Shown here one piece after another: positions 12,241 through 23,151 of a stretch of DNA of 35,102 bases (positions are counted from its first letter, which is position 1; each line of letters begins with the position of its first letter). The DNA is taken from positions 1 to 35,102 of the forward strand of contig BDDC01000315.1 in assembly GCA_001662425.1 (NCBI GenBank), in the 5' to 3' direction. A program made the translations under genes and the position numbers. The notes under the pieces are model-generated. The model worked only from the letters and a program-made list of their open reading frames with translations. It was not told the DNA's origin and did not search any database. The DNA is from Chlamydomonas sphaeroides (Eukaryota; Chlorophyta; Chlorophyceae; Chlamydomonadales; Chlamydomonadaceae).

Positions 12241-12560
12241 AAGGTACCCCGGGGTTACCCACACGCATCCCTAAGCCAGGCCCCTCGCCGACCCGGGGTA
12301 ACCCTGTACCCTCTCCTGCCTGACCCTCTCGCTTGGGTAACCCCAGGGGTGAGGGTGGGGGGTTTACCCACACGTTCCCATCGCACGTGTCAACCCCCGG
12401 GTAACCCATGCGCATCCCTAATCCGTCCCCCTCCCTGACCCCGGGAATACCCAGTACCCTCCCTCGGCAAACCCCCTGGCTTGGGTAACCCCGGGTCCGA
12501 GGCTAGGGGGGTCCGTAGCTGGGATGGGTAACCCCCCCTGACCCCGGGGTTACCCCGGGT
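12241..12560. repeat. Imperfect repeat field built on GGGTAACCC / GGGGTTACCCC palindromes
   Basis: At least seven copies of GGTAACC with flanking G and C runs occur, near 12251, 12296, 12335, 12399, 12483, 12526 and 12546. Two units of about 94 bases can be aligned (12251-12344 and 12399-12492). Both carry CGCATCCCTAA after the first motif and CTTGGGTAACCCC at the end, so the period is about 148 bases. The motif is a near-perfect inverted repeat. It is not a telomere repeat, because the spacing is long and the motif is self-complementary. Confidence 0.75.
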
Positions 12561-13401
12561 AGAGGTGACGTAGGGCAGCAGGCATCGCGCTCGCTCGCTC
12601 CGGCCCTCACGCAGGCCACCGCCAGTCAGTCACTGGAACGAAGTGAACCTGCGGTAGCTCGACGTTGCATGCAGATGGCTTTTGCGATCTTCCTGTGGGC
12701 ACTGTGTATATATGGTTGCCGTCTGAAAGCTTTGCGAGCCTGCGCAGCTAACGCACCGTGCACTTCGCCTTCAGTTTGGCAGAGAACAGAGAGCGGCCAT
12801 AAATGGCCCACGTTCAACGGGCCTACGCCAGGCGGCGGCACGCCATGAATGTCTGCTGCTGAGCAAGGGGCAATTATGCATGTGCCTGGCTGGTTACGTA
12901 GCTGGGAACACTTAAGCCGCGGCTGTCCTTCAGCCCAGCCATGCATGCGGCGGTACGTACATGCCAGCCGCGCGCGGCAATAGCTGATACTCGGCATGCA
13001 GTTGCTGCATGTGATGCTGGGAGTACGGCTGCTCCTAGACACTTGCTATGCAAATGATGCTTGGAGCCTGTTGTTGCCGCCGGCTTGTATGTGGGGCAGG
13101 AAGCTGTCACGTAACAAACACAACAGGGAGCAAGCCACCAGCCACAAGTTGCCGTACCAGCTGTACCACGTCAACCTTCCGGCACGGCACGATTCGCGCC
13201 TCCCATCACCCTTCCATGCACCCAGATGGACCTTATTGACTTCCGTGCCGTGCTCAGCTCATGATGCCCGGCGTCAAGCACCGACCCACTCATCGAGCAC
13301 CGTATCCATTCGCTCTCATAATTAAGCACCGACCCGCTCATCAAGGACACAGCCACTCCATCAACACAATGCCAGACAATTGCATGACCTGCAGATGCGC
13401 G

Positions 13402-13406
13402 TTACA
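13402..13406 (-). terminator. Candidate polyadenylation signal TGTAA for the F-box fusion gene
   Basis: TTACA on the plus strand reads TGTAA on the minus strand, about 200 bases after the stop codon at 13608. TGTAA is the usual poly(A) signal in Chlamydomonas-type algae. A pentamer can occur by chance. Confidence 0.35.
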
Positions 13407-13607
13407 CCCTGATGGCCGCCCTTACCTTGCCGTGGCACGCCTGACAGCAAATGTAGCTGAAAGCAACAAAGCCGGCCTCTATCCATGGCCGCGCGTGTCA
13501 GCGGTATGCATATAGGCCGGAACGGACCCGTTGCCGACCAATTTTGGTGCGTGTTTCATGCGTCACGCGACAGGAAGCTAGGGCACCCCGCCCTCATCAC
13601 CGCGATG

Positions 13608-16600
13608 TCAATCACTGTCGTCCATCCAGCCCCTGTTGCGCCTGCGTGACTTGGCCACCATGTCGCAGTAGCCGCCCAGGAACCCAAGGGCGGCCCCGGC
13701 CAGAGCGCCGGCCAGCGACGGCTGTGACGACTGCCTGCTGCTCCGCGCCTCCTGCTGCGCCTCCCGTGCTTCCCGCGCCCGCTGCAGATAGCGGAGCCGA
13801 GGGTCGTGGCCGCAGCCTGATGCATTTTGGAGGGGAGGGGTGCAGCTTCGCTGGATGGGTGCAACGAATGCCGGCAGGGCGGCGGGTATGGAGAGCAGCG
13901 CCATGCAGCTGGATAAATACGTAGGGGCGGCCCGGCGCGGACTGGCAACGGCAGCAATGTGACGTTGAGTCTCCAACACCCGTCCCTCCTCACCCGCCGC
14001 CGACAGCGGCAGCACCAGGCCGCGGCGCTGCACCTCCTCCTGCCGCACGTACAGCCCGCTCCAGGAGCTGGCGCCGCCCGCGCAACGCCACTGCACCTGG
14101 ATAGAGGGAGCGTGCATCATGGTAAATGCATCGACAGGATTGGTTTGCTTGAACTAAGTAAGGGGCCGCGGCCGATCGTTTAGATAAAGCTAGCGAGAGC
14201 ACGCCATCACAAAATTATCACAGCCTGGGTGCGCGCTCGGTGCGAGGGCCCACAAGAGGTAGGTAGGTACGTAGAGACCCAAGCATTGCCCACAACCAGG
14301 CGCATCGTGACAAGCCGTGCGTGCGCCCAAAAGCCGTATCTCGCCCTGCCTGCCTGCCTGACTACCTGCGGCTTCAGCTTTTGCTTGAGCCGGCCGTCAA
14401 CCGTGAAGGCGAGGCAGCCGGGCCAGGAGGCCGCAGCCTCCGCTAGCTGCTGCAGCGTGGGGCACCTGCAATCGCGAGGTTTGCAGGTCGGGCGAGCATG
14501 ATGAGGGGCGGCACGCACACACCAAAGCCACGGGAGCAATTCTGATTAAGCAAGCAAGCAAGGCTGTCCGCGGCGGCAAGGGGGCTGGCACCCACACGCA
14601 GGACTGGCCATTACTGGCCATCGCATCGGTAGATAGCGACGGGTGAGTCTCGCCATTGCTTGCACAACTGAAACCAGCCCACACGACGGCCGCGCGCCCG
14701 CTTGCTTGCGCCTAGGCGCGCCTATTGTGCCGCCGGCAGCAGCAGTTGCACGCAGACACACCGCAACCGACGGGCAGTGCATGGCGGACCTCAGCGTGAA
14801 GTTTCTGCTTTTGTTACTGTGGTCGTCGAGCACATCGTGGCCGGGCGAGTCCATCATGTGGTAGAACACCCAGCCGGGGAAGTCGGGCGGCCGGGCTGCG
14901 GGTAGGCAGGGTCAGGAGGGGCCAGGTAGGGCAGATGTATGTATATATTGCATGTCGTCACGCACATGACAGGCTGGTTGGCGGCAGCAGGTGCGTGTGA
15001 AAGGGGTGGCCCTAGCTGCACGACTCACACAGCAGCTCCTCCTCCTCCATGTTGTCGCGCACGGGCGGCTGTGGCGGCGCGGCGATGCCCCTGGCCTCCA
15101 CCTCGCTATCGAGCACGTACATGCCGCAGGACGGTCCGTCTCCAAAAAAGGACCAGCTGTCGGGCGGCAGAAGCTGACGCTTGCCACGGCCTGGACACAA
15201 TGGTGAGAAGCGTCGGGATGATGGGACATAATACTGTAGTACTCATTGCAACCAGCCCCTTCCATTCGCGATTCCAGCGCCCCGCACCATCCGTGCTGAA
15301 CGCCACGGCGCCCTTGTTCTTTGCCATGGCCGCCATGGCATCCAGGCTGGGCCCACCGCCGCCAGGGCCAGCAGCATCCGCATCGTCAAGCAGGGTGAAG
15401 TCGTCGTCGCTGACCGGCGAGTTGTGCCTGGGAAAGAACACCCAGTCGGGCAGCCGGCGGGGCGCCTTGGCGGGCACTGCACAGCAGACAGAGATGTAGG
15501 GTTGGGCCGGTGGGCGGGGATCGATAGATGATGGCCATGATGACAAGTAAGTAGTACTGTGCCCAGCGCATGCGTCTTGGCAGTACCCGAGCGCCTTCGG
15601 GCCCTGCCCGTCCGTCCCCGACCCGCAACGTGCGTGGTCTCGATTGACTTGCCGGGCGACGGATCGATTTCGTTAAAGCGCAGCTCGAGCAGGCGCTGCC
15701 ACAAGCTGGTGCTGTGCAGGACGCTGGCCCATGCTGCTGACGCTGCCCCCAGGTTCAGGAGGCTGCGCTCGTCATCCGCAAGGCGGTGGTAAATGTCTTC
15801 CGCCACCTGAGGGGGTAGCTGGCCGAAGTCGCAGGGCAGCTTGTGGTGAGGCTCGATGGCATCCAAAGCTGCCGCGCCGTCCATGACAAGTGCGACCAGC
15901 TGATGCATGGACACGTGGGCACGCTGCAGGAAGCGGAGCCGGGGGTCCAGGCCGCAACCTGGGAGGGGGCGAGGGCGGGGGTGATGGGTGTGACCTCCGG
16001 GGGCAGCACGCACAAGCAAGATGTCATGTTACTGCATGGACAACATGCGGTGCTGGACGCGTCGCCCTGTCCCCTGTCCCGTCCTCACCCGGCAGCGGCA
16101 GCAACAGGCCGCGGCGCGCCACCTCCTCCTGCTTCACGTACAGCCCGCTCCAGGCGCTGCCACCAACTGCGCACCGCCAGCGCACCTGGAGGTGTGGAAT
16201 GTGCGTGGGCATTGAGAGCACGTGCACATTCCAGCCCCCATGCCTGCTGGAGATACGATGCTCGCGCGCACCAGGCAGGCGCACAGCGGGCGCACACGTA
16301 CGGCATGCACAGGGTAGGGCTCGCCGTGCCGTCCTCTCCTACAAGCCAACACTAGCTAGCTGACCTGTGGCAGCAGCTCTCGTTTCAGCCAGCCGCCTGT
16401 GTTGAACGCGACGCACTCGGATTGCACGGCCGCAGTCTCCGCTAGCTGCTGCAGAGAGGGGTATCTGTGGAAGTGCACCGACACGATAGAGCACAGGTAT
16501 GTGTCGTCTCATCGCAGGACGGACCAACCGAGGACGCGCGGGCATGTGAGGGGGTTGCACGCATGGAGCCATGTCTGGACAGCTACGCACAGCAGGCAAC

Positions 16601-17917
16601 ATTCGGCAGGCAGGGAAATAAACCCGTGGAGAACGTCCCTTGTCAAGGGGCACAACCAGTGTGGCAGCATAGACGGCCCGTGTGGCAGCATAGACGGCCC
16701 CTGCACCGCATCTGACGGATGGGACAACCTACTTCCACGTCCAGTTGTGGCTGTTGCTGTTGCTGTGGTCGTCGAGCACATCGTGGCCGGGCGAGTCCAT
16801 CATGTGGTAGAACACCCAGCCGGGGAAGTCGGGCGGCCGGGCTACGGGTGGGCAGGGTCAGGAGGGGCCAGGCAGGGCAGATGTACGTATTGCATGTCGT
16901 CACCCACACGACAGGCTGGTTGGCGGCAGCAGGTGCGTGTGAAAGGGGTGGCCCTAGCTGCACGACTCACACAGCAGNNNNNNNNNNTTCCGTGTTGCCG
17001 CGCACGGGCGGCTGTGGCGGCGCGGCGATGTTCCTGGCCTTGACCACGGTGTCGCGCACGTACATGCCGCAGGATGGCCCGTCGCCAAACAACGACCAGT
17101 GGCGCCGACCCAGGAGCTTGCGCTTGGACCAGCCTGGAAGGTGCGGATGTGGGGAAGAAGCGGGACGACCTTGGCGTGGGCATGGCGTGCTGCATATTCC
17201 CCGGGCCTGCAGCAAGCCAGCAGGCATCGACCGGCGCACCGTCCGTGTTGAACGCCACAGCGCCCATCGCGTCAGCCGTGGCTGCCATGGCATCCAGGCT
17301 AGGCCCGCCGTCAGGACCAGCCTCTAGATCCTTGGGCGAGGAGCAGTTGTTGCCCGGAGAGTCTACTCCCGGGAAGAAGACCCAGCCGGGCAGCCGGCGG
17401 GGAAGCCTGGCAGGGACTGCAGCCAGAAAGGCAGCGAGGCAGGGGATCGAGGCCGAGGATAAATCGGACTGTCACTTGCTGATGTTGGCGCGTGTGTACG
17501 TACCAGACTTGCTCCCCAACAGCAAGCCTTCAACACACCAGGAGCAGGATCCTCGCCATAGCGCAGAGCATACAGGCGATGCCACACGCTTGGTCCGGTC
17601 ATGACGTTGGCCCACGCTCGGGATGTCGCCCCGAGGCTCAAGAGGCTCCTCTCATCCAACGCAAGCCGAAGGCATATCTCCTCGGCCACGTCAGGACGCA
17701 AGTTGCCAAAGTTGCACGGCAGCTCCGCAAAAGAATCATTGCCTGCGGGTGCCGCAGCATGTGAGCAGCTTTCACTGCTGCCCTCTGCTTCAGTGCCCCT
17801 TGCATTCTCTTCAACAGCCTTAGCGGGTGTTCTCTGCTGGTAACTTTTGTCTCTCTCCATTGTCACCGCAGCACGCTTATGATCATTCATGCGCATATAT
17901 GCATCGATTATGTCCAT
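13608..17917 (-). CDS. Double F-box / PAN-apple-like protein: two complete family units fused in one reading frame
   Basis: Thirteen exons, phase-consistent if one intron is GC-AG: 17917-17539, 17416-17240, 17133-16971 (contains 10 N), 16841-16733, 16464-16365, 16185-16089, 15958-15653, 15476-15288, 15190-15029, 14895-14790, 14465-14366, 14096-13994, 13816-13608; about 732 aa. F-box 1 is at about 66-118 (ELPCNFGNLRPDVAEEICLR) and F-box 2 at about 382-434 (LPCDFGQLPPQVAEDIYHRL). After each come two modules of about 100 aa with GWVFF/YxxxDSPG, an AFNT.G..K.. strand and GMYV/GLYV endings, resembling a PAN/apple fold. The C terminus has no PP2 domain; it ends in a Gly/Ala hydrophobic stretch (SLAGALAGAALGFLGGYCDM) and a basic tail. 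Likely role, from the F-box family: SCF substrate receptor. ATG 17917 gives the longest product; ATG 17860 is an in-frame alternative. Two separate genes, the second starting at MHQL or MDGA in exon 7, cannot be excluded. Confidence 0.75.
15477..15652 (-). other. Probable GC-AG intron after the second F-box exon
   Basis: At the position where paralogous genes splice with GGTAAGG and GGTGTGT, this copy has G|GCAAGT, the classic GC donor. Joining it to the acceptor CTGTGCAG before 15476 gives the right phase (G|TG, Val) and keeps the conserved P.G|.PA...RRLP.WVFF junction. Read straight through, the frame passes into the wrong frame of the next exon, so an intron is required. Confidence 0.65.
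16659..16700. repeat. 21-base tandem duplication in an intron
   Basis: GTGTGGCAGCATAGACGGCC plus one C is present twice, end to end, with no mismatch. It lies in the intron between the exons 16841-16733 and 16464-16365 of the F-box fusion gene. Confidence 0.9.
16978..16987. other. Assembly gap of ten N inside a coding exon
   Basis: Ten N replace part of the exon 17133-16971. The nearly identical paralogous exon (15190-15029) has nine bases there, a CTC run encoding Glu codons on the minus strand. The true length is therefore probably nine, which restores the reading frame; ten looks like a placeholder. Confidence 0.85.
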
Positions 17918-18169
17918 CTAAAGTTCCCGCCAGCGACCAACGACAGGACCATGTGTGCGTGGTCGTACGGCGGTGCACCATCCTCGCTAAGTCGCTATTC
18001 CGTGAAAGTCATCCGGTGCTTCTCATCAATATATACACATACCGCCAGGCCAACTGCGTTACTCTCGAGGGACCCTCTCGGACTACTTGAGAACGAGACG
18101 CCATGCCATACCTACATATGTAAGTCCTCGAACTCGCCGTGCGAGCGGCGTTTGCTGCTATCTATATGA

Positions 18170-18223
18170 GGCTCAAGCGGTGGCGGCAACGGTCTAGGCT
18201 CAAGCGGTGGCGGCAACGGTTTA
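18170..18223. repeat. 27-base tandem duplication
   Basis: A unit beginning GGCTCAAGCGGTGGCGGCAA occurs twice in tandem (18170-18196 and 18197-18223) with a single C/T difference near the end. Confidence 0.88.
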
Positions 18224-18884
18224 GGCCACCTGCATGTCCACCGCAGACAACCCTCGCTCGGACGACCCTCTGACGACCGGCTAGCACGTGCAATATGCAC
18301 GCCTTGGACAGGCTGTGTGACACTCTGGACGGGGACTGCGACGGCGACAGCGACGCGTGACAGCTTGGCATTGGGCCAGCGCGGACTAGTGGCGCTGCCG
18401 GCAGGCAGGCAGGCAGGCGCCTGGAACAGGCTTCAACTCGCCCCTTCTCACCGCTCGCCCGTGCCCCTGCTTGTACCATCCCCGCCCCGCGCGGGACTAC
18501 GGCCTGCAGCTGCGGGAGCGTGAGCATGACCTACAGCCGCTGGGTCTTTTTGCGGCACGGTCCCTCACGTGCGTGGGCTGTACGTGTGCAGAACGAGGAA
18601 GGAGTGCCGCGTGCTCTCTGGGGTCGGTGGCCGAGCTTCGGGGCAGGGCGGACTGATTGCTGCTTAAGAAATATGTATCGTCCCTAGGATCGGCCGACCC
18701 TAGGGCGTCGGGGTCGCAGGATTGCAGGTACAGGTTCTCGACTTCTTCAATCTGTATGGGCTGCTGCCCGCCGGCGGGAGCGCCGTGCCGTCGGAGCAGG
18801 GCTCCATTGGCGTTTGGCAGCCTTTGGAAGTCACGTTTGCCACACCATGTGCCACAGACGGGTCACCCCAACCCTACGTCGCCC

Positions 18885-19285
18885 TCCCCGCGATCGAGTT
18901 GGCGCGGCGGCTGGCTGGAGCAGCACGAGCGAGTTACTGCCGCATGTCGGTACGCACGTCACAGGGGAGCTGGCTGGGCCGCCCTTCGCAATCATTCATA
19001 TGCCTGCCCTCGGCACGCGGTCCTCGCCGATGTCCGCGCAGCCCTCATCCCTTCAGTTGCGGTGGGGACGCGCCCCCTCCCCGCTGGCTGAGCCCCTGGT
19101 CGAGCTTGCGCGTGCGCCAGGAGGTAGCGGGTGCAGCGCCGTGGCCTTATGCTGCCGCCCATTGGGTGAGGGCGGGCCGGGCTCGGGCGCTGCTCGCTGC
19201 TTGCCGGCCGGGCAGCGCGACTGGCTGACTTGCTCCACTTCCTCCAGCCAGCGCGCCCACACCCGGCTGCTGGCGGCCTGGGAAG
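18885..19285 (+). pseudogene. Decayed relic of an F-box/PAN-like family gene (exons 5-7 equivalents)
   Basis: Three stretches match consecutive exons of the intact plus-strand family gene at 29561, in the right order. First, 18905-18945 (GGCGGCTGGCTGGAG, then GAGTTACTGCCGCA) matches the end of its exon 5, which encodes GWLKRELLPQ. Second, 19057-19165, after a CTTCAG acceptor, matches exon 6: LRWGRA at the start, then GTGCGCCAGGAGG and GTGCAGCGCCGTGGCCT, ending at GGGTGAGG. Third, about 19215-19285 matches exon 7, encoding QRAHTRLLAA. A CCAG duplication before GCGCGCCCACACC and a 4-base insertion after CAGGAGG break the frame. Exons 1-4 are not convincingly visible; IGVWQPLEVTF near 18810 may be a trace of the F-box end. 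The match is by eye. Confidence 0.6.
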
Positions 19286-19607
19286 CGGCACAATCATGTA
19301 TGAGTAAAGATGCGGCGTTGACGTAAACGTGTGGAAACGCGGGCGCCTTGGACCCAGTCGCGCAAACGTGCCTACGATGGGCACAGCAAATTTGAGCATC
19401 ATGTTTGCGCAAGCGCTGATCGAGCCGATCGAGCCGATATCAGGGGAAGCTCCGGGGGGGCGGGGGCGGCGCGCGGGGAATCGAGCGGGGAACGAGGGAC
19501 GTGGCGCACGTACCCACGTGTTGCGTCACCGTCGGTGAAGACCCGCCCAGCTCGCTCGCATGCTTACGCACACGCTCTGTACGCCATAGAAAACACGAGT
19601 ACCTGAT

Positions 19608-22600
19608 ATGGAGCACACGTTCTGTGCGCCGCGCATAGGGCTAGGTCGCAGCGCGAGCGTTCCGGGCGCACCGCTGCGGCCCTCGGCGGCTGGCTCGCGC
19701 GCGCTTGGCGGCCACATCGCAGCACCCGCAGCAGCGGCCGCGAGCCACCGCGAACCACCGCAACTCGTCAGAGGCCACGCTTGCACGGGCGCACGCTTCC
19801 CGCGCGCCGCGCCGCCTGCTTCGGGCTGCCGCGCTCGGCGGCTGGTGGCGCGCTTCCGTCCCAATGATGAGCCCGCAGAGCAGGCGCCGGGAGGAAAGGA
19901 CGCCGCGGCCGCGGCCGCGTCGCGCCGGCGCGACGACGCAGCGCCAGCTGTGAACGTCGCAGGGCCGCAGGTGGAGGTCCGCACACGGCTGGGCTGCGGG
20001 CTGCTAGGCCCCAGCTCCAACCGCCGGCACCCAACGGCGGCCGAAGCTGAGCGCGGCGGCGCCACCTCCGACGCAGCGCCGGAGCCGGCCGAAACCCCTG
20101 CGACCCCTGAGACCAGCAACGGCGACGCGGGGCCCGGCGGTGTAGCCGCGGAGGGCAGCAACGGTAGCGGCGGCGACGGCGGCAGCCTGCCTCCCACGGC
20201 GCTGACGGGCGAGGAGCTGCTGCGTGCGGCCCCCGCCACGCCCATCATCCTGGCCTCCACGCTGGACGACAAGGTGGCGGAGATCATCGCGCGGTGAGCC
20301 GCGAGGCGCACTCGCCCTGCTGCCGTCCGTGGTGCCAAGGGAGGGAGAGGGGCCAACAGGCGCACGGGCGCTGCTGGATGTGGCAGGAGGGGAACCGAGC
20401 GGGGCACGAGGAGGCGGGCCGAGAGGCTTAGGGCACATGGTCCGGCGGGCCGCAGCCGCCGCGTCCTTTCCTATTCCTGCCCGCCCTGCCTTGACCACCC
20501 CTCCCAAGCTACTGGCGGACTGGCGGCCAGCGGCCTCCCAACCCACACACGTAAACACAGGCACCCTTCCCCCGGCCATCCTCCCATCGCCTCCCCTCCC
20601 ATCGCCCCGTCCCCCATTCACAGCTACCGGTTGATGGACGACCGGTTGGCGGCGGTGGAGCGGCAGATGGTGGACCTGGCCCGGGAGATGCGGGCGGCGC
20701 CGCAGCAGGCGAGTAAAGGTCCGAGGTAGGGTAGGGGCGTCAGAGGGGCGAGGCTGCAGAGGACGGGGCTTTGCTCCTCGCTCCTCCACGCCGCCCCACC
20801 GACGTCCGTCGTCCTAGGGCATTCACCTCGTGGCTGCTCTGAAAATGCTGCTGACGATTGCACGGCCCGACGTGGCGGCTCCATCCGGCAGGCGGGAGGA
20901 CTGGCTGCTGCCATGGCGGCGGCGACCACCGCGCCGCACGGGCACGGGGAGCAGCACGGGGCGGGGCACGGGGCGGAGGCCGGGGCTACTGGCAAGGCAG
21001 GGGAGGTGGCCACCGCACTACCGGACGGGACTCATGTCGGGACGGTCGGCACGGTGGCAACGCCCAAGGGGCAGCAGGCGGCGACGGGTGAGGCGGGACG
21101 GGTGAGGCGGGACGGGTATGCACCCACAGCGGCTTCCCCTCCTCGCCCCCCGCCTTGCCAGCATCGGCCCCCCGCCGCGGAGACCCTGCGAACTCATCGG
21201 TCGCCTTAACGCCGTGCCTGCCGCACCTTGCTATTTGCCCCTCGCCCCGCCGGCGCGCCTTTCGTTTCGCCGCCGGACTTTGCCCCAACCCGACTTGCCT
21301 TGCCGCTGCCAGAGCTACTGGCCGCCGGCGGCAGCCCTGCCAAGGAGGGCAAGTCGCGGCTGTACGAGATCAACCGCATCCAGTCCGCCATCACAGAGGT
21401 GAGGGCCGGCAGGGCCGGCAGGAAAGGGCCAGGAAGAGGGGTGAAAGGTTGGTGTTAGGCGGTGGCACGCGCACGCCTAGCTAGCGCTGAGGCCGGCGAC
21501 ATTAGGGCGGGTCACACGGGGCCGAGGCAAGATGATGACGTCGAGTGGCCGAGGAGTGGTGGCCACGTCACCAGCTCCAAGCCGTCCGCAGCCAACAGCA
21601 AGCCCATGTCCCATGCACGCGTCAGGTGGCCTCCTTCGCTAATCGCTTCCCCTCCTCTCCGCCCCTCCCCGCCCGCCCCTCCCCTGCCCTGCCCTCCCTT
21701 CCCACCCCATCCGTCCCCGACGCAGGTGGCCAACAGCGGCTACCTGGAGAGCGTCAAGTCGCTGCGGGAGACGCTGCTGGTGCAGGAGTGGGGCCTCACC
21801 GCAAAGAGCTGGGCGCGGCGGAGGTGCGGGCGAAGCAGCGGCCAGGGGGCGGCAGCCAGCCGCCGCACTGCCCGCGAGCCGCACGGCTAGCCCTGGTCTA
21901 TGCTGACCCCCGGCTGCGCCTCCTGCCGAGACGCACGCCCCCAAGACCCTCGGCCCCCGCGGCCCCTTGCCTGCTCGCCAGGGGCGTGAGCGCGTTCGAG
22001 CAGTGGGCGGCGCAGCATGCGAACACCGACGTGTCGTTCGAGGCGGTGCGGGGCCCAGGCGGGATGAGGGAGGAGCTGGGCGGCTGGGACGCAGTAGGGC
22101 GCACTGTCCACCAGGAATATCCTGCGGCGTTGATGCCACCGGGGATTCTCCTCCGCCGGCGCCCCATCGCGGCTCCCTTTCCAGTACGGAGCAGGCACCT
22201 GCCCCTGCCCCTGCTTCCCCTCCCCACTGCCCTCCGCTCCCCGCCCCTCCCCCACCAGATCAGCGCCCTGTACGACGACCCCGACCACCTGGCGGTGCTG
22301 CCCACGCCGCGGCTGCGCATGATGGCGCGCGGCCTCATCGAGCAGCACACACTGGCGGCATACGACGAGGTGCGGCGGGGCAGGGGGCGCAGCGGTACCG
22401 GCAGCAGGCCTGCAGGCGGTGCGTGGCGGCAACCAACATGGCCGCGGTCGCAGCTCCTGGGAGCATATGCACGCAGCGACGCCCCACGGCGCAGGCGCAG
22501 GCCGGCCTTGGCCATGTAGCTTGTCCCGGCGCACGCCACATCCACTGCGCATAGCGCTCATGTAACTCGCCTTTGGGGCCGCCGTAGCACTTGGTGCCTC

Positions 22601-22837
22601 GTGCTTCATGTAACTTTGGGGTGCCCACCCCTTGCTTGGCCCGCGCAGACGTTCAAGCGCTGCACGATCACGGCCGAGGCGCTGGCGAAAGTGGGCCTAG
22701 CTGACCTACTGCCGCACTCGGCGGGCGTGGGCCAGGTGCTGCGTGGCGTGCTGCCCGGGGGCCTGCCCTTTCTGACCTTCGGCTTCTGGCGAAAGGGCCT
22801 GGCGAAGCTGTGGCCGTTCGGGCGCGGGGGGCGCTGA
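19608..22837 (+). CDS. Unknown protein with organelle-transit-like N terminus and coiled coil
   Basis: Eight exons, all phase-consistent: 19608-20293, 20624-20718, 20818-21087, 21313-21398, 21726-21823, 21982-22045, 22259-22369, 22649-22837; 532 aa. The first 90 residues are rich in Ala, Arg, Ser and Pro with almost no acids, as in chloroplast or mitochondrial transit peptides. Residues 100-215 are low-complexity. At about 217-256, LDDKVAEIIARYRLMDDRLA and following heptads look like a coiled coil. A Gly/Ala/His linker follows, then conserved-looking segments: SRLYEINRIQSAITE, SGYLESVKSLRETLLVQEWG, SALYDDPDHLAVL and PTPRLRMMARGLIEQHTLAA. The C terminus is basic and aromatic (FLTFGFWRKGLAKLWPFG). 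I do not recognise the family. The start is the first ATG of the open frame; an upstream exon is possible. Exon 2 uses a weak donor (G|GTCCGA), chosen because it gives the only frame that continues sensibly. Confidence 0.65.
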
Positions 22838-23151
22838 TGTGCCGACGCTATGGTGCTGGGGTGTGTGCTGCTATAGTGATGGACACGAGTACTTGGGTCG
22901 GCTGGCCGCACTGTGGCGAAACATTTCATGGCGTTTTATATGGTCTGTGTGTCGTGGCTTGTTTGCGGAAGTTGTTGGGCCCCGCGTGGAATGACAGGTT
23001 GCCAGGGGCGACCGGGGGCTGATCTGGGCCGCCCAGGGCTGTCGTCCCGTCAAGCGCGGTCGTGTGGCGAAGCATGCGCAGCAGGTCGATGCCCCGGCTT
23101 CCTTCCAGCGCCAGCAAGCCCGCTGCACCCTACTACGCATGCCACACTGTT

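Larger units (their letters stand above)
11492..13607. other. Intergenic region between the XKR gene start and the end of the F-box fusion gene
   Basis: I see no supportable gene in these 2.1 kb. Open frames are short and have no recognisable domain or spliceable partner. The first 500 bases (11550-12010) are clearly richer in A and T than the rest and lie upstream of the minus-strand ATG at 11491, so they may hold its promoter. The region 12111-12560 is repetitive. The right end should hold the 3' UTR of the minus-strand F-box fusion gene. Confidence 0.6.
17918..19607. other. Intergenic region between the divergent F-box fusion gene and the 19608 gene
   Basis: This 1.7 kb separates two genes transcribed away from each other, so it should hold both promoters. 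It contains a 27-base tandem duplication (18170-18223) and a plus-strand relic of the F-box/PAN family (about 18885-19285). I could not support an intact gene; the longer open frames have no domain and no consistent splice partners. Confidence 0.55.

Noticed and set aside
12241..12560. Interstitial telomere repeat
   Set aside because: The motif is self-complementary and widely spaced, not a head-to-tail TTTTAGGG-type array.
18722..19326. Plus-strand open frames as an independent gene
   Set aside because: Parts match exons of the F-box/PAN family in broken frames, so a relic explains them better.
22926..23140. Minus-strand frame containing SRGIDLLRMLRHTTALDG
   Set aside because: Short, with no domain, no splice partner and no support from neighbours.
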